This document shows, one piece after another, positions 8,075 through 17,155 of a stretch of 64,000 bases of DNA (positions within the stretch are counted from its first letter, which is position 1; every line of letters begins with the position of its first letter). The stretch is taken from assembly GCF_030053895.1 (NCBI RefSeq), contig NZ_CP125781.1, forward strand, positions 2,294,001-2,358,000, written 5' to 3'. The notes under the pieces are model-generated. The model saw only the letters and a program-made list of their open reading frames with translations, made no database searches and was not told the origin of the DNA. The stretch is from Trabulsiella odontotermitis. GTDB taxonomy: Bacteria > Pseudomonadota > Gammaproteobacteria > Enterobacterales > Enterobacteriaceae. The position numbers and the translations under genes are program-made.

Positions 8075-11049
8075 TTCAGATAAACGCTCCCGCTATCGAT
8101 CCAGTAGTGGCTGCCGCTGTGACGGCGATCGGCCAGCGTATTCAGTTTCAGCGTCAGGGCATCCGGGGCGACCGGTGTACCGTCCTGTAACCAGGCATCA
8201 GCCAGTTCAAAGGCATCCGGCGCCAGATGCCGGTTACCGCCGCGCAATTGCAGGCGGACATGCAACACGCCATCTCCGGCGATGGTTTTGGCCAGTTCCG
8301 GGCTGTTAATGCTCAGGGTGTAGAGCGGGGTGGCCGGCCAGCGGGCGTTGGCGAGCTGGCGGAAACCCAGCGTGACATTGCCGCGCAGCGGGAAATGGAG
8401 CCGTGAGTCGAGTTTGACGCCGGGTTGATCCAGATCGATGTCCGGGTACCAGACGTTCTCCTCGCGCAGCGTGTTCACCACGTTATCCAGCACGCCGAGA
8501 TAGCGCACGGTGGAGTAAGCACCGATGTCGACGGCCTTAAAGTTAAAGCGCGGCAGACGTAAATCGAGCGCCAGGCTACAGAGCATTGCGCCCACTGCCG
8601 CGGTGGATTTCGGGTTGCCGATTTTGCCCTGCTGACTGAACGGATACCATTCATGCACATGATATTTGTCGAGCCAGACCATGCGGCTGGCCGGTACGGG
8701 TTGCAGATGGCGGATCAGCGCCTGCACACCCGGCAGACACCCCGGACGCCCGGTGATCAGCAGCACGTCGCAGTGGTAATGGGAGATGGCTTCGCACACT
8801 GCATGCAACGGTGAGGCGATGGTAAATTCACCCGCCAGCATCGCCTGTTGCAGATCGCTGAAGTTCACCTGCAACGGCACGTTGAGCAGTTCGAACGGTG
8901 CTGAACCGCCAGGCAACTGATGCTCAACCGCGTGGGTAATGTAGTTCATCACGTTGCGAGTGGGCGGCTGACTCAACAACTCGCCAAAGGTGGCATAGAG
9001 TCCCGCCAGCGGATCGCTGCTGTCGCTGCGCTCCCACGCGGCAAGAATGGCGTGGCCGAGCGGCATAAACAGCTGGAGCGTGGTCTGTTGGCGCAGCACC
9101 GCCTGGGTATCGATGCGACCAGAATCACCAAACAGCGTCGCCATCAGGGCGGGTGCATCGGCAATACCGCTTTTCTGTAACTGCGTCTGCAGGGCCGGTA
9201 ACACGCAGCGCTGAATGATATCCAGCAGAATGTCATCGCCAGCCACTTTAAATCCTTCGCGGAACAGCAGGTGCGGGGTGATTTTGACGTTGCTGCCAGT
9301 GCCGTCATCAAGCTGATACTGGGTGATCGCCATATCCGTAGTGCCGCCGCCAAGATCGACCGAGGCCACGCGCAGGGTGCGGCCTGGCTGCTCGTTGTGC
9401 GCGGCAGCGCGATCCGGGCGGGAGAGCGCGGCAAAAAACGCTTCTGTCTGCCCGCTGTAATGCGACACGGCTTCGTTATACAGCCACACCAGTTGGCCGC
9501 AGCTTGCTTCGTCCCATTCCATCTGGATCTGCGGAACTGGCACCACGCTGTTTTTCTGCAGTTTCAGGTTAGCGAAATCGTCATCCTGTGGATGCCAGCC
9601 GAGGGCTTTCCACACCAGTGCAATCGCTTCAAACATCCGGCGACGGAAAATTTCACGCTCCTGTTTCGGCATCGCCGACGGCAGGGTCAGAATAATGGTG
9701 CGTAGCTGGCGAGGGGACGACGGAAAACCGAGTCGCAGGCGGGTGGCGACGCTGTTGATCTGCCCGAGCGCCTGCGCCAGCAATTCACACAGCATATGGG
9801 TCATCAGCGTACTGCGGCTGTACTGCGGCGAAAACACCGGCAGGCGATCTTCCGGCGGCAACGTATACAGCGGCTGCCCGTCATCGTTCATCAGGTTCAT
9901 CAGCGGGAAGGCGGTGGCCAGCGGCTCACGCTGCGTTTTGCTGTTGATCTGGCTGAAACGCCAGTCCTGCACGGTGGGCGTTTCATCCCACAGATAACGA
10001 CGCGGGCTGGACAAACCGCTGTAACCGTCAGTGCCGAGACGCTGCATCGCCAGTTTTCGCGCTTCATCGCCGACGCGGACAATCGACGGCCAGACGAACG
10101 CGTCATCGCGACCGCTTTCAACCGAATAGTGCTGTTTGCCGAAACGGGCCTCGCAAAACTCGATGCGGCTGCTGAACAGTGGCTCATTAAGATGCTGCGG
10201 CTCGGTCAGCGAGCGGACCTGCAACTCCGCCGTCTGCCGCAGGCCATCGTTGGCATCGCCCTGATCTTCAATAATGACGCCACAGGTGTGGGTGTTGCCG
10301 ACATCAAGGATCAGGTCGACCGGGATCGCCGGGGTGCTCAGCGTGGCGGTAACGATTTTGATTTCCGGAATAGCTAGCTGTTCGCCAAGCAGGGTGAGCA
10401 GGTTCAGCCAGTGGCCCTGATATTCAAAACTGCGCATCGCCTGCGCGATGTCGCGCTCGGTGCGGCTTTGCTGAGACGCATACTGGCTGAAGACTTCCCG
10501 CAACCAGCCGTCGATCCAGGTTTGATCGAGGAAATCGGCGATTTCGTCGTCACGCCACGCCAGCGAAAAGCGGGTGCCGTTGAGAATATCGTTTTCGACC
10601 GGCGCCAGCGACGCCGGGCTGTCGCCGCTGAGTTGGCTGTCGAAGGCCAGCGTCACGCGGTGGCTGTTGCCTGCGCTGTCGGGCTGACTCAGTTTGCGGA
10701 TCTGCACACGCGCCCAGTTATCCGGCCCTTCAACGAAAGTTCGCGGCGGGTTAAAGCGGAAGAAGGGTAGCGGCAGCCAGATCCCGTCGAGGATCGCCAG
10801 CGACTGTTCCAGCGTCAGCGTGCTTTCCGGTTTGACCACTTCCGCCTGTTCGCCCTGACGGGCAGGCAGCGTATAGCGACCATTGACCAGATCATAATCA
10901 AGTCTCAGCAGCGGGCCGTTGGCGGTTTTACGCACGAAGCGCCCGCTGTGGAGCGACTCCTGCGGCGTGAGGCCAAAATCAAGAAACTGTACGCCACTGT
11001 TGGCAATCAGCGTGACGCTCTGTTTGTAATCGCAAAGAGTAACCAGCAT
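8071..11049 (-). CDS. srfB: SrfB, large actin/Hsp70-fold ATPase-like virulence-factor protein
   Basis: A 992-residue SrfB-family protein. Two nucleotide-binding signatures of the actin/Hsp70 superfamily are visible: a phosphate-1-like loop LILDVGNTHTCGVIIED at about 246-262 and a phosphate-2-like loop ASVDLGGGTTDMAIT at about 560-574. LLITGRPGCLPGV near residue 765 resembles the adenosine motif. The first ~240 residues are a family-specific N-terminal region. It overlaps srfC by 4 bases and lies 4 bases after srfA, so the three are co-translated. No signal peptide. The actin-like fold is inferred from motifs. The cellular partner is unknown. Confidence 0.86.
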   Translation of the reverse strand: MLVTLCDYKQSVTLIANSGVQFLDFGLTPQESLHSGRFVRKTANGPLLRLDYDLVNGRYTLPARQGEQAEVVKPESTLTLEQSLAILDGIWLPLPFFRFNPPRTFVEGPDNWARVQIRKLSQPDSAGNSHRVTLAFDSQLSGDSPASLAPVENDILNGTRFSLAWRDDEIADFLDQTWIDGWLREVFSQYASQQSRTERDIAQAMRSFEYQGHWLNLLTLLGEQLAIPEIKIVTATLSTPAIPVDLILDVGNTHTCGVIIEDQGDANDGLRQTAELQVRSLTEPQHLNEPLFSSRIEFCEARFGKQHYSVESGRDDAFVWPSIVRVGDEARKLAMQRLGTDGYSGLSSPRRYLWDETPTVQDWRFSQINSKTQREPLATAFPLMNLMNDDGQPLYTLPPEDRLPVFSPQYSRSTLMTHMLCELLAQALGQINSVATRLRLGFPSSPRQLRTIILTLPSAMPKQEREIFRRRMFEAIALVWKALGWHPQDDDFANLKLQKNSVVPVPQIQMEWDEASCGQLVWLYNEAVSHYSGQTEAFFAALSRPDRAAAHNEQPGRTLRVASVDLGGGTTDMAITQYQLDDGTGSNVKITPHLLFREGFKVAGDDILLDIIQRCVLPALQTQLQKSGIADAPALMATLFGDSGRIDTQAVLRQQTTLQLFMPLGHAILAAWERSDSSDPLAGLYATFGELLSQPPTRNVMNYITHAVEHQLPGGSAPFELLNVPLQVNFSDLQQAMLAGEFTIASPLHAVCEAISHYHCDVLLITGRPGCLPGVQALIRHLQPVPASRMVWLDKYHVHEWYPFSQQGKIGNPKSTAAVGAMLCSLALDLRLPRFNFKAVDIGAYSTVRYLGVLDNVVNTLREENVWYPDIDLDQPGVKLDSRLHFPLRGNVTLGFRQLANARWPATPLYTLSINSPELAKTIAGDGVLHVRLQLRGGNRHLAPDAFELADAWLQDGTPVAPDALTLKLNTLADRRHSGSHYWIDSGSVYLK

Positions 11050-11053
11050 GACA

Positions 11054-12409
11054 TCAGGCCCCTGTTTTCTTGAACGTCAGCGGGACGATGGTTCTGGCAT
11101 CGTAACGGCCGGTACATTGCGCCACATCGCTGGTGCCTGCTTTGCAGGTAATTTCCGGCATTGGGTAGCGGGAGCCGTCTGCGCAGCGCGCCGCGCCACG
11201 GCTCTTAATCAGCAACTCACCATTCTGGTGCAGGCCGGAGAAAATATCCGCACGGCAGACAATGTTCTTGCCATGCACCACGCGTGCCGTACCTTTGTTG
11301 TTCTGGATCTGATAACGCAGTGATGGCGCGTTGCCGGTCGGATCTTTGATATCGCCCAGCACCCGCCAGCTGCCGTTGAGGAAACGGGTCGTGCCCGCTT
11401 TGAGTTCCCCGGCTTCCATTACCAGCGCATCTTTAGGAATGGCGGCGATCACCACCGGTTCATCCTCGGGTTTCGCTTTCTCTGCCACGTTCTCTTCTTT
11501 GGCTTTGACAACATCAGCCTGATGCAGCGGTAATCCGGCGGTTAACTTCGGTAAATCGGCGGGCGCGGGTAACTCAATGGGGGCTGGCGCTTGTGTAACA
11601 ACCGGGGTCGGTTCAACTGCCGTCGCGCGCTGTTTCCACAGTAATGGCACGGCAACGGCGGCCACCACCACGGCAGCGACTGGCAGGCTCCACAGCGGAA
11701 TGCGACGATGGCGGGCAGGTACCGTTTTCTCCGGCTGCGGCTGGGCTTCCGGGATGAGCGGAATCGCAATTTCAGGTTCGGGCTCTGGCATCTCCACCGG
11801 GGTGAACGGCGGTTCGGGGAGCGGAGGCGGTGGCGTAAACAGCGGCTTGTCGCCATCGCTAAACATGACAGGTTCCGGGATGGTGTCGACGGGCGGTTCC
11901 GGGAGTTGCTCAATCACCGGTTCCGGTTCTGGCAACGTCAGACAGGCCAGCGCGTCAACGCGGGTATTTTCGTTGAGATTGATGAAACCCCAGAAGGTGA
12001 TGACTGGCTTGCCGTCGACCAGGTAAACGTGATTTTCACCAGGGAACTGCAACGCTTTTTCCAGCAGCGCGCCGAACAATTGCTGCGCGGTTTTGTCGGA
12101 TTGCAGGCTTTTGCGGCTCAGGGCTAACGCGCTTTCAAAGGTGTTGTGCAGAAAACGCCGCGCCCGTTCGCGGGTATCGGCATCCGCCGCTTTCCAGGCG
12201 ATCGCTTTTCCTTCGATGGGCGCATACCACGCCACGCGGTCGCTTTCGTCGTTGACTTGCGGAATGGCCAGGCAGTCTACCAGTGCGAGCTGTTTACGCA
12301 GGCGCAGGGTTTCACGGATTTGCAACGCCGAGTCAAAGACCGCCTGACCGCCGCCGCCGACAGCCTGGAAATCGTCAAGATCGCCGCTGCGTAATAGAGT
12401 TTTTGTCAC
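11054..12409 (-). CDS. srfA: SrfA, membrane-anchored first protein of the srfABC operon
   Basis: A 451-residue protein and the first gene of the srfABC operon. The N-terminal ~150 residues are soluble. They are followed by a Pro/Glu-rich linker (about 150-240, repeated PEPE/PPLPEP), a single transmembrane helix around LPVAAVVVAAVAVPLLW (about 250-266), another Pro/Ala linker, and a cysteine-containing C-terminal domain (NIVCRADIFSG, ARCADGSRYPMPEITCKAG, VAQCTGRYD). The four cysteines suggest a disulfide-bonded periplasmic domain, so the topology is N-in, C-out. The name rests on family resemblance and on the srfA-srfB-srfC order known from Salmonella next to ydcX(ortT). Confidence 0.82.
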   Translation of the reverse strand: MTKTLLRSGDLDDFQAVGGGGQAVFDSALQIRETLRLRKQLALVDCLAIPQVNDESDRVAWYAPIEGKAIAWKAADADTRERARRFLHNTFESALALSRKSLQSDKTAQQLFGALLEKALQFPGENHVYLVDGKPVITFWGFINLNENTRVDALACLTLPEPEPVIEQLPEPPVDTIPEPVMFSDGDKPLFTPPPPLPEPPFTPVEMPEPEPEIAIPLIPEAQPQPEKTVPARHRRIPLWSLPVAAVVVAAVAVPLLWKQRATAVEPTPVVTQAPAPIELPAPADLPKLTAGLPLHQADVVKAKEENVAEKAKPEDEPVVIAAIPKDALVMEAGELKAGTTRFLNGSWRVLGDIKDPTGNAPSLRYQIQNNKGTARVVHGKNIVCRADIFSGLHQNGELLIKSRGAARCADGSRYPMPEITCKAGTSDVAQCTGRYDARTIVPLTFKKTGA

Positions 12410-12679
12410 GTTCTCATCCCATAGACTTCTTCACTCCATTACTCTACTGGAGCGGCCGGGGTTCTAAACGGCAAAAGACAGGCTAAAACCTTCGAATTCT
12501 CGCGCTATTGAGCAGTGAATTTTTGCTTGACCTTTGCGAAACAACTTAAGCCAAACAGTTGATTAAGAAAGCAACGAAAAACACCCGGTTAGCATAACCT
12601 GATGACGATTGATTATTTGTCAGTTATTACCGACTGTGCTGTTATTAAGATCCACATAATAAAAGCAGGGTTTACTACC

Positions 12680-14275
12680 ATGTCTAAAGGGATAACGCTA
12701 CTCGCGCTGGCATTGAGCGCAATTTTACCGGCAAGTGCCATCGCGGCAGACAAAGACACGATTATCTACTGTTCCGAAGCCTCACCGGAATCCTTCAACC
12801 CGCAGATTGCCAGTTCCGGCCCGTCGTTCGTCGCCAGCTCGCAAACGCAATATAACCGCCTGATCAATTTTGACCCGGTGAAAAACACCCCGGTACCGTC
12901 CCTGGCAACCGAGTGGAAGATATCGCCTGACGGCAAAACGTATACCTTTACCTTGCGTCAGGGCGTGAAATTCAACAGCAACAAATTCTTCAAACCGACG
13001 CGTGATTTCAATGCCGATGACGTTATTTTCTCAGTGATGCGTCAGAAAGACCCTAACCATCCGTATCATAAAGTTTCGCAGGGCAATTACGAATATTTCA
13101 CTGACGTAGGGCTGGATAAGCTGATTCAGGATGTGAAAAAGATCGACGATTATCACGTCCAGTTTGTGTTGAGTGAGCCGAATGCCGCGTTTATCGCCGA
13201 CTGGGGGATGGATTTTGCCTCGATCCTTTCCGCTGAATATGCCGATGCGATGCTGAAAAAAGGCACGCCGGAAAACGTCGATAACTGGCCGATCGGCACC
13301 GGGCCGTATGTGCTGCAACAGTACAAAGTTGATTCGTTGATCCGCTACGTCGCTAACCCGAACTACTGGGATGGCGCCGTGCCGACGAAACACCTGATTT
13401 TCTCTATTACGCCAGATGTGCAGACTCGCCTGGCCAAACTGCAGACCAACGAATGCCAGATTATTCCTGCGCCGTCGCCCGTCCAGTTTGACGCGATCAA
13501 GAAGAATAAAGATCTGACGCTGCATTCTGTTGATGCGCTGAACGTCGGCTATCTGGCATTCAATACCGAGAAAAAACCGTTTGATAACGTGCTGGTGCGC
13601 CAGGCGCTGAATTACGCGACGGACAAGAAAGCCATCGTCAACGCCGTGTTTATGGGCTCCGGCACAGTGGCGAAATCGCCGCTGCCGCCAAACATGCTCG
13701 GCTACAAAAAAGATCTGCAGGACTATGCTTACGATCCGCAAAAAGCGAAGGATCTGCTGAAGCAGGCGGGGCTAGAAAATGGCGCGGAAGTGACGCTATG
13801 GTCGATGCCAGTTCAGCGTCCATACAACCCAAATTCCCGTCGCATCGCGGAGATGATCCAGAACGACTGGGCGAAAGTGGGCATCAAAGCCAAAATTGTG
13901 ACCTATGAGTGGGGTGAATACCTCTCCGGCATGCGTAAAGGTGAACACGACTCGGCGCTGTTTGGCTGGATGTCCGACAACGGTGATCCGGATAACTTTG
14001 CTGACGTGCTGCTTGGCTGCGACAGCGTTAAAACCGGCTCCAATGCCGCCCGCTGGTGCGATAAGGGATACAATGATCTGGTGCAGAAAGCGAAACTGAC
14101 CAGCGACCCGGCGGCGCGTGCGGAACTGTACGGTAAGGCGCAGGAGATTTACTACCAGCAGGCACCGTGGATTGCGCTGGCGAATGGCAAAACCTTCTTC
14201 GCCACCCGCAGCAATGTCTCCGGCTTTAGCGTCAGCCTGATGGGCAGCGATTTCTCGAAAGCGAAGTTAAATTAA
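12680..14275 (+). CDS. DppA-like periplasmic peptide-binding protein
   Basis: A family-5 solute-binding protein (DppA/OppA/SapA type), 531 residues from the ATG at 12680, with signal peptide MSKGITLLALALSAILPASAIA. GCAGGG sits 9 bases upstream of that start. A frame extending upstream to 12602 has no comparable site. It is close to E. coli DppA over its length (IIYCSEASPESFNPQIASS, MDFASILSAEYADAM, WSMPVQRPYNPNSRRIAEM, VTYEWGEYLSGM, DNGDPDNFADVLLGC), including the two C-terminal cysteines that form DppA's disulfide. No permease or ATPase genes accompany it, so it would have to share a DppBCDF-type translocator. Likely ligand: di- or small peptides (inferred). Confidence 0.85.
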   Translation: MSKGITLLALALSAILPASAIAADKDTIIYCSEASPESFNPQIASSGPSFVASSQTQYNRLINFDPVKNTPVPSLATEWKISPDGKTYTFTLRQGVKFNSNKFFKPTRDFNADDVIFSVMRQKDPNHPYHKVSQGNYEYFTDVGLDKLIQDVKKIDDYHVQFVLSEPNAAFIADWGMDFASILSAEYADAMLKKGTPENVDNWPIGTGPYVLQQYKVDSLIRYVANPNYWDGAVPTKHLIFSITPDVQTRLAKLQTNECQIIPAPSPVQFDAIKKNKDLTLHSVDALNVGYLAFNTEKKPFDNVLVRQALNYATDKKAIVNAVFMGSGTVAKSPLPPNMLGYKKDLQDYAYDPQKAKDLLKQAGLENGAEVTLWSMPVQRPYNPNSRRIAEMIQNDWAKVGIKAKIVTYEWGEYLSGMRKGEHDSALFGWMSDNGDPDNFADVLLGCDSVKTGSNAARWCDKGYNDLVQKAKLTSDPAARAELYGKAQEIYYQQAPWIALANGKTFFATRSNVSGFSVSLMGSDFSKAKLN

Positions 14276-14292
14276 GCGATAAGGAGTGAGTT

Positions 14293-14526
14293 ATGTCGCA
14301 TCTGGATGAGGTGACCGCCCGCGTGGACGCGGCGGTGGAAGAGAGTGTTATTACGCATATGAATGAGTTGCTGGTTGAACTGAGCGAGGATGCGGCGCTG
14401 AGTCGTGAAGATCGCTATGCCCAGCAGCAACGCCTGCGTAATGCCATCGCCCATCATGGCCGCCAGCACAAGGAAGATATGGAGGCGCGCCACGAGCAGC
14501 TCACCAAAGGCGGCACCATCCTTTAA
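14293..14526 (+). CDS. ydcY: Conserved small protein YdcY
   Basis: A 77-residue soluble protein nearly identical to E. coli YdcY (starts MSHLDEVTARVDAA, ends DMEARHEQLTKGGTIL; DUF2526). It is highly charged and predicted all-helical, and the function is unknown. AAGGAG at 14280-14285 precedes the ATG. It lies 17 bases after the peptide-binding protein gene and may be co-transcribed. The neighbouring ydcZ is convergent. Confidence 0.93.
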   Translation: MSHLDEVTARVDAAVEESVITHMNELLVELSEDAALSREDRYAQQQRLRNAIAHHGRQHKEDMEARHEQLTKGGTIL

Positions 14527-14528
14527 CG

Positions 14529-14978
14529 TCAAAACTGGCGTCTGGCCACCAGCCAGGCGCCTGCCACCAGCATCACGGCACCACACACCGGCCCCACCAG
14601 CGCCCGCCAGGGAATGCCCTGACTGCGCAGCACATCCATCACCAGCCCACCGATTAACTGACTGGCGACCAGCACCGCAATGGTGGTTGCCGCGCCGACA
14701 TACTGATAACCGCTGATGCTGGCAAACACGAAAAATGAGCCGAGCAGGCCGGGGATCAGCGTCCACCACCTGACGCTTACCGCCAGTTCCTGAAACCCGC
14801 CCACGCCGTGTTTAATCCACAGAATGCTGACGAACAGGATGATCCCGACCAGTGAATTGAGCAACATGGCGATCAGGATCGTGGAGGCGTTGTGGGTGAT
14901 CCGCACCATCAGGGTATTCTGGATGACCAGGCCAAACCCGGCGGCGATGAGAAAGGCGAGGGTCAGCGACTGGTTCAT
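14529..14978 (-). CDS. ydcZ: Small DMT-type membrane protein YdcZ
   Basis: A 149-residue inner-membrane protein with five hydrophobic segments, matching E. coli YdcZ (DUF606, a half-length relative of the drug/metabolite transporter fold that would need to dimerise). It starts MNQSLTLAFLIAAGFGLVIQ and ends WLVARRQF. Its start overlaps the mnaT stop by 4 bases, so mnaT and ydcZ form one translationally coupled unit. Substrate unknown. Confidence 0.9.
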   Translation of the reverse strand: MNQSLTLAFLIAAGFGLVIQNTLMVRITHNASTILIAMLLNSLVGIILFVSILWIKHGVGGFQELAVSVRWWTLIPGLLGSFFVFASISGYQYVGAATTIAVLVASQLIGGLVMDVLRSQGIPWRALVGPVCGAVMLVAGAWLVARRQF

Positions 14979-15493
14979 GGCCGCGCGTCCGGTTCTGCGC
15001 GGTCATCAAGTTGAAGCTGCATAAAGGTCAGATCCAGCCAGCGGCCAAACTTGGTGCCTACCTGCGGCATTTCGCCAGTGGTAATAAAACCGAGGGAGGC
15101 GTGCAACTGCAACGATGCAAGGTTTTGCGATTCAATACCCGCGACCATCACGTGCTTGCCGATGTTTCTGGCTTCGGTAATCAGTTGCGTCAGCAGCAGG
15201 CGGCCCAGCCCTTTGCCCTGATGCGCCGGGTGCACGTACACCGAGTGCTCAACGGTATGACGAAAGCCGTCAAACGCGCGCCAGTCACCAAACGAGGCAT
15301 AACCCGTCACTGTGCCGTTCTCTTCACTCACCAGCACCGGATAGCCCAGTAGCTGACGCGACTCAAACCATGCAATGCGGTTATCCGTATCAACAGTAGA
15401 ATCATTCCAGATGGCAGCGGTGTGCAGTACGGCATGATTGTAGATTTCTGCAATCGCTGCACAGTCTTCTTTACAGGCAGAGCGAATCGTCAT
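14975..15493 (-). CDS. mnaT: Methionine N-acyltransferase (GNAT family)
   Basis: MnaT (YncA) acetylates methionine and close analogues, such as sulfoximine and sulfone, in the cytoplasm. 172 residues, the E. coli length, when started at MTIRSACKEDCAAIAEIYN. That ATG (15491-15493) has ATGAGG upstream at good spacing. The frame extends further but without such a site. The GNAT acetyl-CoA loop is visible in HQGKGLGRLLLTQLI (about residues 86-100), and the end FGRWLDLTFMQLQLDD matches the family. Confidence 0.93.
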   Translation of the reverse strand: MTIRSACKEDCAAIAEIYNHAVLHTAAIWNDSTVDTDNRIAWFESRQLLGYPVLVSEENGTVTGYASFGDWRAFDGFRHTVEHSVYVHPAHQGKGLGRLLLTQLITEARNIGKHVMVAGIESQNLASLQLHASLGFITTGEMPQVGTKFGRWLDLTFMQLQLDDRAEPDARP

Positions 15494-15513
15494 AGCAAAC
15501 CTCATGGCATGTA

Positions 15514-15547
15514 TACTATAGTAGTACGATGTTATTACTATAATGTA
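15514..15547. promoter_or_regulatory. Palindromic AT-rich site between mnaT and a divergent regulator
   Basis: The 50-bp divergent gap contains the perfect palindrome TACTATAGTA (15514-15523) and a related copy TACTATAATGTA (15536-15547) about two helical turns away. The second reaches the start of the XRE-cupin gene. This looks like an operator pair for autoregulation by that adjacent regulator, or overlapping -10 elements. Inference only. Confidence 0.45.
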
Positions 15548-15551
15548 TTCC

Positions 15552-16127
15552 ATGATGACGCCAGAAGACAATGTAAATCAGCGGATCAGCGCCCGCCTGC
15601 GCCTTGAACGTGAATCCCGTGGTTGGTCGCTCAGCGAGCTGGCGGAGCGGGCCGGGGTTTCCCGAGCGATGGTGCATAAAATCGAGCGTGGTGAAAGCAG
15701 CCCGACAGCCACTATGCTCGGGCGCTTATCCGGTGCCTTTGGTCTCAGCATGTCGACGCTGATCGCCCGTGCGGAAATGCAGGAAGGCAAGTTATTGCGG
15801 CGGGAAAACCAGCCGGTCTGGCGTGATCCGCAAAGCCATTACCTGCGCCGTCATGTTTCGCCGCGCAGCGATCTGCCTATTGATCTGGTTGAGATTGAAC
15901 TACCCGCCGGGAGCGATATCCCGATGCCAGCGTCGTCGTACGCGCTGGCGCGCCAGTTGATCTGGTTACAGCAAGGGGAACTGGTGTTTATCGAGGGCGA
16001 TACCCGTCATGAGATGAAAGCGGGGGATTGTCTCGAACTCGGGCCGCCGAATGATTGCCGTTTTGTCAATGAAACGAAACAGGCCTGTATTTACCTGGTG
16101 GTGAGATTAAATCAGGCTGTTTCATAA
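15552..16127 (+). CDS. XRE-cupin transcriptional regulator
   Basis: About 190 residues. Residues ~10-65 form a Cro/CI helix-turn-helix (LRLERESRGWSLSELAERAGVS, MVHKIERGESSPTATML). Residues ~110-190 form a small cupin barrel (AGSDIPMPASSY, MKAGDCLELGPPNDCRF) that would bind a small ligand. This architecture is typical of local repressors. Start codons at 15543, 15552 and 15555 are all possible. None has a clear Shine-Dalgarno sequence, and a leaderless transcript is conceivable. It is divergent from mnaT-ydcZ, its likely target. It has no clear counterpart at this place in E. coli K-12. Confidence 0.82.
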   Translation: MMTPEDNVNQRISARLRLERESRGWSLSELAERAGVSRAMVHKIERGESSPTATMLGRLSGAFGLSMSTLIARAEMQEGKLLRRENQPVWRDPQSHYLRRHVSPRSDLPIDLVEIELPAGSDIPMPASSYALARQLIWLQQGELVFIEGDTRHEMKAGDCLELGPPNDCRFVNETKQACIYLVVRLNQAVS

Positions 16128-16321
16128 CCCCGGCTTATCAATTAAACCTTATTTCATGAAAGTGAATTAACGCGAAATATTTTCATGGAAAATTTTGATA
16201 TTACCGTCTTTAATTATTGCAGCGTCGATCACCGCGCGCAGTACGGTATGGCCTTCATTAGCAAACTAATAACTCTAAACTATGACAGTTGACTTTTTAT
16301 TTTATAACCCAACACCAGCGA

Positions 16322-16349
16322 AGGATACAGGATATATTCTCTGTGTCCT
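16322..16349. promoter_or_regulatory. Inverted repeat upstream of mcbR-like gene
   Basis: AGGATACAG (16322-16330) and CTGTGTCCT (16341-16349) are arms of a 28-bp imperfect inverted repeat (one mismatch) in the 285-bp gap before the GntR regulator. It is a candidate operator for that regulator or an RNA hairpin in its leader. The rest of the gap is AT-rich, and I see nothing else in it. Confidence 0.35.
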
Positions 16350-16412
16350 GCAAAATAGTTTCTGCTAAATGGCTGCAACGATAACGATGAGACTAAGCAA
16401 CAGGATGTCCCT

Positions 16413-17072
16413 ATGCTGGATTTTGAGAAAGCACAGCGCACGAGTTTGACCACTCAGGTCGAAGTGAATTTAAAAAGTGCGTTAATTATTGGCGCGCTGA
16501 AACCCGGAGCCCGGTTAATTACCAAGGAGATTGCCGAACAGTTAGGCACCAGTATTACCCCCGTGCGCGAAGCGCTTCTGCGGCTGGTATCGTCAGGCGC
16601 ACTCCAGGCGACGCCTGCCCAGGCATTTCTGGTGCCGGTGGTTTCGCAGGAGCGTTACAAGGAGATCAACGCCATCCGAAAGCAGTTAGAGGGGATGGCA
16701 GCGGTCACTGCGCTGACGCATCTCACGGCAGAAAAACTCAGTGAATTGCAGCGCCTTGCCGATGACTTTCAGGGTAACATCCGGCACGGCGAGGTTGAAC
16801 AGATACTGCAGGCAAATTACGTGTTCCGTTTTCACCTCTACCGTTACGCCGAAATGCCTACATTAACCGCGCTTATTGAACAATTGTGGGTACAAATTGG
16901 TCCCTGCTTTAATTTTCTCCACCCGCATTCCAGCGATATTTTCCCTGATACGCATTTTTATGCGGATTTACTGGCGGCACTGGAAAAGAAGGATGAGCAG
17001 GCGACCCGTCAGGCAATGGAAATAATTATCGATCACGATACGTTTATTTTACAGCGGCAGTCTATTTATTAA
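16413..17072 (+). CDS. mcbR: GntR/FadR-family regulator, McbR-like
   Basis: 219 residues with a FadR-type winged helix-turn-helix at ~15-75 (IIGALKPGARLITKEIAEQLG, SITPVREALLRLVSSGAL) and an FCD ligand-binding domain at ~85-210. It is clearly related to E. coli McbR (YncC) and sits in the equivalent position before pqqU, but it is considerably diverged in the FCD domain. In E. coli McbR represses genes affecting colanic acid and biofilm formation, and curA (yncB) lies next to it. Here curA is absent, so the regulon may differ. The symbol is therefore provisional. Confidence 0.7.
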   Translation: MLDFEKAQRTSLTTQVEVNLKSALIIGALKPGARLITKEIAEQLGTSITPVREALLRLVSSGALQATPAQAFLVPVVSQERYKEINAIRKQLEGMAAVTALTHLTAEKLSELQRLADDFQGNIRHGEVEQILQANYVFRFHLYRYAEMPTLTALIEQLWVQIGPCFNFLHPHSSDIFPDTHFYADLLAALEKKDEQATRQAMEIIIDHDTFILQRQSIY

Positions 17073-17105
17073 CCGGAATTGATCGCCAGGACGATGATAT
17101 TCACC

Positions 17106-17141
17106 TTCCCCGGAACAATGGCTTATTATTTGTCCGGGGAA
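17106..17141. terminator. Stem-loop between convergent mcbR-like gene and pqqU
   Basis: TTCCCCGGA (17106-17114) pairs perfectly with TCCGGGGAA (17133-17141) across an 18-base loop, placed between two convergent genes. It could end transcription from either side, although neither flank has a strong T run. Confidence 0.5.
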
Positions 17142-17155
17142 TGTGTTATGCGACG

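Noticed and set aside
12680..14275. Calling the peptide-binding protein dppA itself
   Set aside because: It is clearly a paralogue. The dppBCDF genes do not follow, and sequence differs throughout.
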